Below are positions 57,008 to 64,000 of a stretch of DNA of 64,000 nt, piece after piece. The DNA comes from Tridacna crocea (lineage: Eukaryota; Mollusca; Bivalvia; Cardiida; Cardiidae), in assembly GCA_943736015.1 (NCBI GenBank), contig OX031063.1:21497501-21561500 (forward strand), read 5' to 3'. Numbering within the stretch: the first letter of the stretch is position 1; every line of letters starts with the position of its first letter. Below the pieces are notes generated by a model. The model worked only from the letters and a program-made list of their open reading frames with translations. It was not told the DNA's origin and searched no databases. A program made the position numbers and the translations under genes.

Positions 57008-57048
57008 AACAGGGGGGGGGGGGGGAGGGGGTAAGCCCCCCCCCCCCC
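57008..57048. repeat. Long G run followed by long C run
   Basis: About 13 G, then A and GTAAG, then about 14 C: a potential strong hairpin or G-quadruplex. Homopolymer lengths this long may be misassembled. Confidence 0.6.
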
Positions 57049-57169
57049 AAATGATTTTGACAATCATGGTAATTCAAATTACACTTTGTCGCGGATAGTT
57101 TCAATCGACGCAAAATTTTCCATAAAATACGAGTTAGCATCCCCCCCATCTTGAATTGCTTCCTACGTC

Positions 57170-57404
57170 CCTGTGATGGTCACATTTTATATTTATCTAT
57201 ACTGAAAGCATTTGCAGATGACAAATTATGATAGATGTATATCAAATGACAGGATTGTCTTTGAAGTGTAGTAAACGTTATGGAAAAGGAGAAACTGTTG
57301 GTTACCAGCACTGTCTTCTTTTCCCGCAATGATTTTGCGATTTTCACGCTTCTTCCTCTTGGTTATCAGAACTAAAAAACTCAGACTTGTTTGGTAAAGA
57401 GTTA
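57170..57404. mobile_element. MITE family A, decayed
   Basis: CTGAAAGCATTTGCAGATGA, GGAAAAGGAGAAACTGTTGG, TTACCAGCACTGTCTTCTTT and GTTTGGTAAAGAGTTAT mark the copy. Confidence 0.65.
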
Positions 57405-57454
57405 TATTGGGACATATTAATACGACATGAAAACATTAATAATGGCAAGCCTTA

Positions 57455-57533
57455 TACACATTTAAAATTTCGAAAAATTAAAGGTGTAAAAATTGATTCA
57501 AATTTGAATCAGAAAGACTAGAAAACACTGTTG
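57455..57533. mobile_element. Left half of a MITE split by the 39-bp satellite
   Basis: TTAAAGGTGTAAAAATTGAT, TCAAATTTGAATC and GACTAGAAAACACTG match, with divergence, the family A/B segment that normally leads into GTGGGAAAAGGAG. The satellite begins immediately after CACTGTTG. Confidence 0.5.
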
Positions 57534-60500
57534 TCTATGTGCCTAATCGGCATTATGGTTAACTATGTACCTAATCTCTTTAGAATAATTTCTGTTTTGT
57601 ATGTACCTAAACTCTTTAGAGTCTTCTTCACAAACTAAAGAGTTAAGGTACATACAAAACAGAAATGAAGACTCTAAAGAGTTAAGGTACAAACACAACA
57701 GCTGTGAGGACTCTAAAGAGTTAAGGTACATACAAAACAGAAATGAAGACTCTAAAGAGTTAAGGTACATACAAAACAGAAATGAAGACTCTAAAGAGTT
57801 AAGGTACATACACAACAGAAATGAAGACTCTAAAGAGTTAAGGTACATACACATCAGACTTGACGACTTAAAAGAAATTCGGTGCGTACACAACAATGAT
57901 AAAGACTGTAATGAGATTAGGTTCCTATCAACAATGATGACAACTCTAAAGGGAATAGGTACATCAAAACAGAAATGAAGACTCTAAAGCGATTAGGTAA
58001 ATATAAAACCGAAGTGAAGACACTAAAGAGTTTAGGTACATACACAACAGATATGACGATCCCAAAGAGTAAAGGTACATATAGAAAAGAAATGAAGACT
58101 CTAAAGAGTTAAGGGACATACACAACAGATATGAAGATCTTAAAGAGTAAAGGTACATAAAAAACAGAAATGAAGACTCTAATGAGTTAAGGTACATACA
58201 TAACAGATATGACGATCCTAAAGAGTAAAGGTACATATAAAACAGAAATGAAGACTCTAAAGAGTTAAGGTACATACACAACAGCTGAGAGGACTCTAAA
58301 GAGTAAAGGTACATACGCAACGGATATGACGATCCTAAAGAGTAAAGGTACATACAAAACAGAACTGAAGACTCTAAAGAGTAAAGGTACATACGCAGCA
58401 GATATGACGATCCTTAAGAGTAAAGGTACATACAGAACAGAACTGAAGACTCTAAAGAGTAAAGGTACATACAGAACAGAAATGAAGACTCTAAAGAGTT
58501 AAGGTACATACACAACAGATATCTCGATCCTAAAGAGTAAAGGTACATACAAAACAGAAATGAAGACTCTAAAGAGCTAAGGTACAAACACAACAGATAT
58601 GACGATCCTAAAGAGTTAAGGTACATACAAAACAGAAATGAAAACTCTAAAGAGTTAAGGCACAAACACAAAAGCTGTGAGGACTCTAAAGAGTTAAGGT
58701 ACATACGCAACTGATATGACGATCCCAAAGAGTAAAAGTACATACAGAACAGAAATGAAGACTCTAAAGAGTAAACGTACATACGCAACGGATATGACGA
58801 TCCCAAAGAGTAAAGGTACATACAAAACAGAACTGAAGACTCTAAAGAGTAAAGGTACATACGCAACGGATATGACGATCCTAAAGAGTAAGGGTACATA
58901 CAGAACAGAAATGAAGTGTCTAAAGAGTAAAGGTACATACGCAGCAGACATGACGATCCTTAAGAGTAAAGGTACATACAGAACAGAAATGAAGACTCTA
59001 AAGAGTTAAGGTACATACGCAACGGATATGACGATCCTAAAGAGTAAAGGTACATACAGAACAGAAATGAAGACTCTAAAGAGTTAAGGTACATACGCAA
59101 CGGATATGACGATCCTAAAGAGTAAAGGTACATACAGAACAGAAAAGAAGACTCTAAAGAGTATGTGCCTTTACTCTTTAGAGTCTTCATTTCTATTTTG
59201 TATGTACCTTCACTCTTTAGGATCGTCATATCTGCTGTGTATGTACCTTAACTCTTTAGAGTCTTCCTTTCTGTTTTGTATGTACCTTTACTCTTTAGGA
59301 TCGTCATATCTGCTGTGTATGTACCTTCACTCTTTAGAGTCTTCATTTCTGTTCTGTATGTACCTTTACTCTTTAGGATCGTCATTTCCGTTGCGTATGT
59401 ACCTTTTCTCTTTAGAGTCTTCTTTTCTGTTCTGTATGTACCTTTACCCTTTAGGATCGTCATTTCCGTTGCGTATGTACCCTAACTCTTTAGAGTCTTC
59501 ATTTCTTTTCTGTATGTACCTTTACTCTTTAGGATCGTCATATCTGCTGCGTATGTACCTTTACTCTTTAGACTTTCCTTTCTGTTCTGTATGTACCTTT
59601 ACTCTTTAGGATCGTAATTTCCGTTGCGTATGTACCTTAACTCTTTAGAGTCTTCATTTCTTTTCTGTATGTACCTTTGCTCTTTAGGATCATCACTTCC
59701 GTTGCGTATGTACCCTTACTCTTTAGAGTCTTCAATTCGGTTCTGTATGTACCTTTTCTCTTTAGGATCGTCATATCTGCTGCGTATGTACCTTTACTCT
59801 TTAGAGTCTTCTTTTCTGTTCTGTCTGTACCTTTACTCTTTAGGATCGTCATATCCGTTGCGTATGTACCTTTACTCTTTAGACTATTCATTTCTGTTCT
59901 GTATGTACCTTTACTCTTTAGGATCGTAATATCCGCTGTGTATGTACCTTTACTCTTTAGACTCTTCAATTCTGTTCTGTATGTACCTATATTCCTTAGG
60001 ATCGTCATATCCGTTGCGAATGTACCTTAACTCTTTACACTCTTCATTTCTGTTCTGTATGTACCTTCACTCTTTAGGATCGTCATATCTGCTGTGTATG
60101 TACCTTAACTCTTTGGAGTCTTCATTTCTGTTCTGTATGTACCTTTGCTCTTTAGAGTCTTCTTTTCTGTTCTGTTTGTACCTTTACTCTTTGGAGTCTT
60201 CATTTCTGTTCTGTATGTACCTTTGCTCTTTGGAGTCGTCTTTTCTGTTCTGTATGTACCTTTACTCTTTGGAGTCTTCATTTCTGTTCTGTATGTACCT
60301 TCACTCTTTGGAGTCTTCTTTTCTTTTCTGTATGTACCTTCACTCTTTGGAGTCTTCATTTCTGTTCTGTATGTACCTTCACTCTTTAGGATCGTCATAT
60401 CTGCTGTGTATGTACCTTTACTCTTCGGAGTCTTCATTTCTGTTCTGTATGTACCTTCACTCTTTAGAGTCTTCTTTTCTGTTCTGTATGTACCTTCACT

Positions 60501-62424
60501 CTTCGGAGTCTACATTTCTGTTCTGTATGTACCTTCACTCTTTAGAGTCTTCTTTTCTGTTCTGTATGTACCTTCACTCTTTGGAGTCTTCATTTCCGTT
60601 CTGTATGTACCTTCACTCTTTAGGATCGTCATATCTGCTGTGTATGTACCTTTACTCTTTGGAGTCTTCATTTCCGTTCTGTATGTACCTTCACTCTTTA
60701 GGATCGTCATATCAGCTGTGTATGTACCTTTACTCTTTGGAGTCTTCATTTCTGTTCTGTATGTACCTTCGCTCTTTGGAGTCTTCTTTTCTGTTCTGTA
60801 TGTACCTTCACTCTTTGGAGTGTTCATTTCTGTTCTGTATGTACCTTCACTCTTTAGGATCGTCATATCTGCTGTGTATGTACCTTTACTCTTCGGAGTC
60901 TTCATTTCTGTTCTGTATGTACCTTTACTCTTTAGAGTCTTCTTTTCTGTTCTGTATGTACCTTCACTCTTCGGAGTCTACATTTCTGTTCTGTATATAC
61001 CTTCACTCTTTAGAGTCTTCTTTTCTGTTCTGTATGTACCTTCACTCTTTGGAGTCTTCATTTCTGTTCTGTATGTACCTTCACTCTTTAGGATCGTCAT
61101 ATCTGCTGTGTATGTACCTTTACTCTTTGGAGTCTTCATTTCCGTTCTGTATGTACCTTCACTCTTTAGGATCGTCATATCAGCTGTGTATGTACCTTTA
61201 CTCTTTGGAGTCTTCATTTCTGTTCTGTATGTACCTTTGCTCTTTGGAGTCTTCTTTTCTGTTCTGTATGTACCTTCACTCTTTGGAGTGTTCATTTCTG
61301 TTCTGTATGTACCTTCACTCTTTAGAGTCTTCTTTTCTGTTCTGTATGTACCTTTACTCTTTGGAGTCTTCATTTCTGTTCTGTATGTACCTTCACTCTT
61401 TAGGATCGTCATATCTGCTGTGTATGTACCTTTACTCTTCGGAGTCTTCATTTCTGTTCTGTATGTACCTTCACTCTTTAGAGTCTTCTTTTCTGTTCTG
61501 TATGTACCTTCACTCTTTAGAGTCTACATTTCTGTTCTGTATGTACCTTCACTCTTCGGAGTCTTCATTTCTGTTCTGTATGTACCTTCACTCTTTAGGA
61601 TCGTCATATCTGCTGTGTATGTACCTTTACTCTTCGGAGTCTTCATTTCTGTTCTGTATGTACCTTCACTCTTTAGGATCGTCATATCTGCTGTGTATGT
61701 ACCTTTACTCTTTGGAGTCTTCATTTCCGTTCTGTATGTACCTTTGCTCTTTGGAGTCTTCTTTTCCGTTCTGTATGTACCTTCACTCTTTGGAGTCTTC
61801 ATTTCTGTTCTGTATGTACCTTCACTCTTTAGAGTCTTCTTTTCTGTTCTGTATGTACCTTTACTCTTTGGAGTCTTCATTTCTGTTCTGTATGTACCTT
61901 CACTCTTTAGGATCGTCATATCTGCTGTGTATGTACCTTTACTCTTTGGAGTCTTCATTTCTGTTCTGTATGTACCTTTGCTCTTTAGAGTCTTCTTTTC
62001 TGTTCTGTTTGTACCTTTACTCTTTGGAGTCCTCATTTCTGTTCTGTATGTACCTTCACTCTTTAGGATCGTCATAACTGCTGTATATGTACCTTTACTC
62101 TTTGGAGTCCTCATTTCTGTTCTGTATGTACCTTCACTCTTTAGGATCGTCATATCTGCTGTGTATGTACCTTAACTCTTTGGAGTCTCCATTTCCGTTC
62201 TGTATGTACCTTTACTCTTTAGGATCGTCATATCTGCTGTCTATGTACCTTTACTCTTTAGAGTCTTCATTTCTGTTCTGTATGTACCTTTACTCTTTAT
62301 AATCTTCATTTCTGTTTGTATGTACCTTTAATCTTTAGGATCGTCATATCTGCTGTGTATGTACCTTTACTCTTTAGAGTCTTCATTTCTGTTGTGTATG
62401 TACCTAAACTCTTTAGAGTCTTCA
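57534..62424. repeat. 39-bp satellite forming a giant palindrome
   Basis: About 125 units of 39 bp. Two unit types alternate: one with CTTTAGAGTCTTCATTTCTG, the other with CTTTAGGATCGTCATATCTG, both with GTATGTACCTTTACTC. Orientation changes twice. 57534-57635 reads GTATGTACC, 57636-59160 reads GGTACATAC, and 59165-62424 reads GTATGTACC again. The inner 1.5 kb can therefore pair with 1.5 kb of the following arm. Because 39 is a multiple of three, frames stay open for hundreds of codons on both strands; none is called a gene. The array starts about 1.35 kb upstream of the ETFDH start. Confidence 0.93.
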
Positions 62425-62537
62425 TGTGGGAACGAGAAAAATTGCTTGTTACCATCATTTTCTCCTTTTCCCACAATGTTTTCTAACGTCTTCTTTATCA
62501 GGGTCATCAGAAGTAGGTAGTGTGTGGTAATGGGTTA
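62425..62537. mobile_element. Right half of the MITE split by the satellite
   Basis: It starts TGTGGGAACGAGAAAAATTG, continues CATTTTCTCCTTTTCCCACA, ATGTTTTCTA and ends GTGTGGTAATGGGTTAA. The left half of the element is absent on this side and present at 57455-57533. Confidence 0.75.
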
Positions 62538-64000
62538 AAGCGCATGTTAAACATATTTCGGTCATAAAACAACTAAACATATATATTTATCAGCGATTTA
62601 AAAACAAGTTTCTACAAATTATCCAAATCTCTCTTGATTCTGCTTCCTGGGAACTACACCAGTACTTAACCCGGATATGTTGATCAATGAAAGATCCCAA
62701 ACTTAAAAAACCCCGCTCCTGTGTCTTGAACTCCAGTCCCTTTGGTTATGTGGCAGACGCTTTATCTCTCAACCATGGACACTATCAATTAAGCTTTAGC
62801 CGATTTATTTTGTCGCTGTCAAAAGGGAAACATGCATTTTTTTTTAAATTTTAAACATGCTTATATTGTTTATGTACCTAAACGCTTTACAGTTTATACT
62901 GCTTTCTAGATACCTTAACACGTTGGAGTAGACTACATCATCACTACGTTCTCTGTCCTAACCACATACAAACAGACAAAGCAATCTTTATATGCTCTTT
63001 TATCGCAAAAAACGCCAGACGGGCTGAAAAACGTAATTTCAAGTGTATTAACAGTCCTTTTTAGAAGAAGACGCCTGTCAATGAAATTGATAAATTAATC
63101 TACTTCCGAAAGGTCCCGGGCTTTAGCGCAATGATATTAAAGTTGGCATAAAGTAGTTCAATTTTAATAACTTGAATATTGGCATTTTCTTCTTAATTTG
63201 CAGATATCTAGGACGATATTTAAATTTTAATTTTGATCTGCAGATCTTCTATATGATACATATTTCTACATATGCCAGCGTTTCCATTTTGTCATACCGT
63301 ACCCTCGCTCTTTAGAGTCTATACCGAGTCTATATCAAAACAGCGTACCCTCACTCTATAGAATATTAGTTCAACCTTTCTTCTTACATAACTTTACGGT
63401 AGGTCGTGAAACATGAAGTTACAAATGAGACAAATACCTTGTCGTATCAGACATTTAAACTAATTAACTTAGTAAGAATAGAAAGTTTTGAAGTTAGTAT
63501 TAAAATATTCTCCAGTAATTACTTGTTCAAGTATATATTTTACGGCAGTGAAGTCCTATCAGAAAGGAGCACGATAAACATTTAATTTCCCAAAGAAACA
63601 TACGCGCTTTGAATTACTTTGACACGAAAATTTCACAGCAATGATTCTGATTTACAGAACCCACCGTCTGATGTAACCTGTCTAAACGAACTAATGAGGT
63701 AAAAAGTGTAAGTAAGTGTGAAAAGAGTAATGTATGTAAAGGGTACATACATTCGGATAAGCCTTAAATGTCGGATGCTCAAAATTGGGAAAATTTCTAG
63801 TTGTATCTATTGTACTATAATACATCTGTAACATCTGAAATACCCGCTTCCACCACCCAGCAGTAATTAAATGTACTCTTTAGGCCTTGGACCACAAAAT
63901 TTTAGCTTTCCAAATCAAAAACATTTACAGACAACTGTTCAGGCCCTGGAATGGAGGGGTAAAACTATTATGCAGACGCTTTTTGCAGTAAATATACTCT
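62538..64000. other. Non-coding right flank with satellite relics
   Basis: Decayed 39-bp-unit relics appear at 62868-62935 (TTATGTACCTAAACGCTTTA), 63293-63365 (GTACCCTCGCTCTTTAGAGT, GTACCCTCACTCT) and about 63735-63752 (AAAGGGTACATACATTC). A tRNA-like remnant lies on the - strand at about 62715-62790 (B-box-like GAGTTCAAGAC). A MITE remnant starts at about 63875. No exon is seen. Confidence 0.5.

Noticed and set aside
57008..57048. Regulatory G-quadruplex
   Set aside because: The G and C runs are real in the given sequence but their length is prone to sequencing error, and there is no supporting context.
59942..62175. Two very long + strand open frames (over 670 codons each) as protein genes
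   Set aside because: Both lie in the 39-bp satellite. A period divisible by three keeps frames open without selection. There are no flanking splice or promoter signals, and frames are open on the other strand as well.
57534..62424. CRISPR-like array
   Set aside because: Units are contiguous with no unique spacers, orientation flips, and the genome is eukaryotic.

Overview
The window is eukaryotic nuclear DNA. It is AT-rich, genes are cut by many GT-AG introns, and most of the sequence is interspersed repeat. The two recognisable genes and the repeat types (palindromic TTAA-bounded MITEs, tRNA-derived SINEs, tandem arrays of about 165 bp beginning with CTCACCTGAGTA) suggest a bivalve mollusc. 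That assignment is inference, and no species is claimed.

Genes. (1) The last two coding exons of a membrane-associated progesterone receptor component (PGRMC, cytochrome-b5-like haem protein) lie at 11593-12993 on the + strand. The exon(s) for the membrane anchor were not found and are probably left of the window. (2) A complete electron-transfer-flavoprotein:ubiquinone oxidoreductase gene (ETFDH) runs on the - strand from 56182 to 30519. It has 14 coding exons, all introns GT-AG, all phases consistent, and a 611-codon product with the FAD motif and the four Fe-S cysteines. (3) A candidate first coding exon of an unidentified - strand gene lies at 3603-3664. (4) Two copies of a fragment of a Tpt1/KptA-like RNA 2'-phosphotransferase sit in the arms of a large inverted repeat at 5757-8842. 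The genes do not form a functional cluster.

Layout. 1-11 kb: MITEs, a SINE, a foldback-like element with CAAAACGTACCC arms, the inverted repeat with KptA fragments, and a direct duplication rich in GTACGGCGT. 11.6-13 kb: PGRMC 3' end. 13-30.5 kb: intergenic and dense in MITEs. 30.5-56.2 kb: ETFDH, whose introns hold two arrays of about 165 bp, a third array of about 160 bp, a retroposon with a clean 13-bp target duplication, a nested MITE pair, and a second foldback-like element inserted in the core of a MITE. 57.5-62.4 kb: a 39-bp satellite that changes strand twice and forms a giant palindrome, itself splitting a MITE. 62.5-64 kb: sparse satellite relics and a tRNA-like remnant.

The dominant theme is palindromes. 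Dozens of TTAA-bounded MITEs carry a near-perfect central hairpin, the hairpin is a site of repeated rearrangement, and two larger iterated-motif elements have landed inside such hairpins. The other notable event is a 57-bp piece of ETFDH exon 6 copied into a neighbouring intronic tandem array at a CCTGG microhomology.
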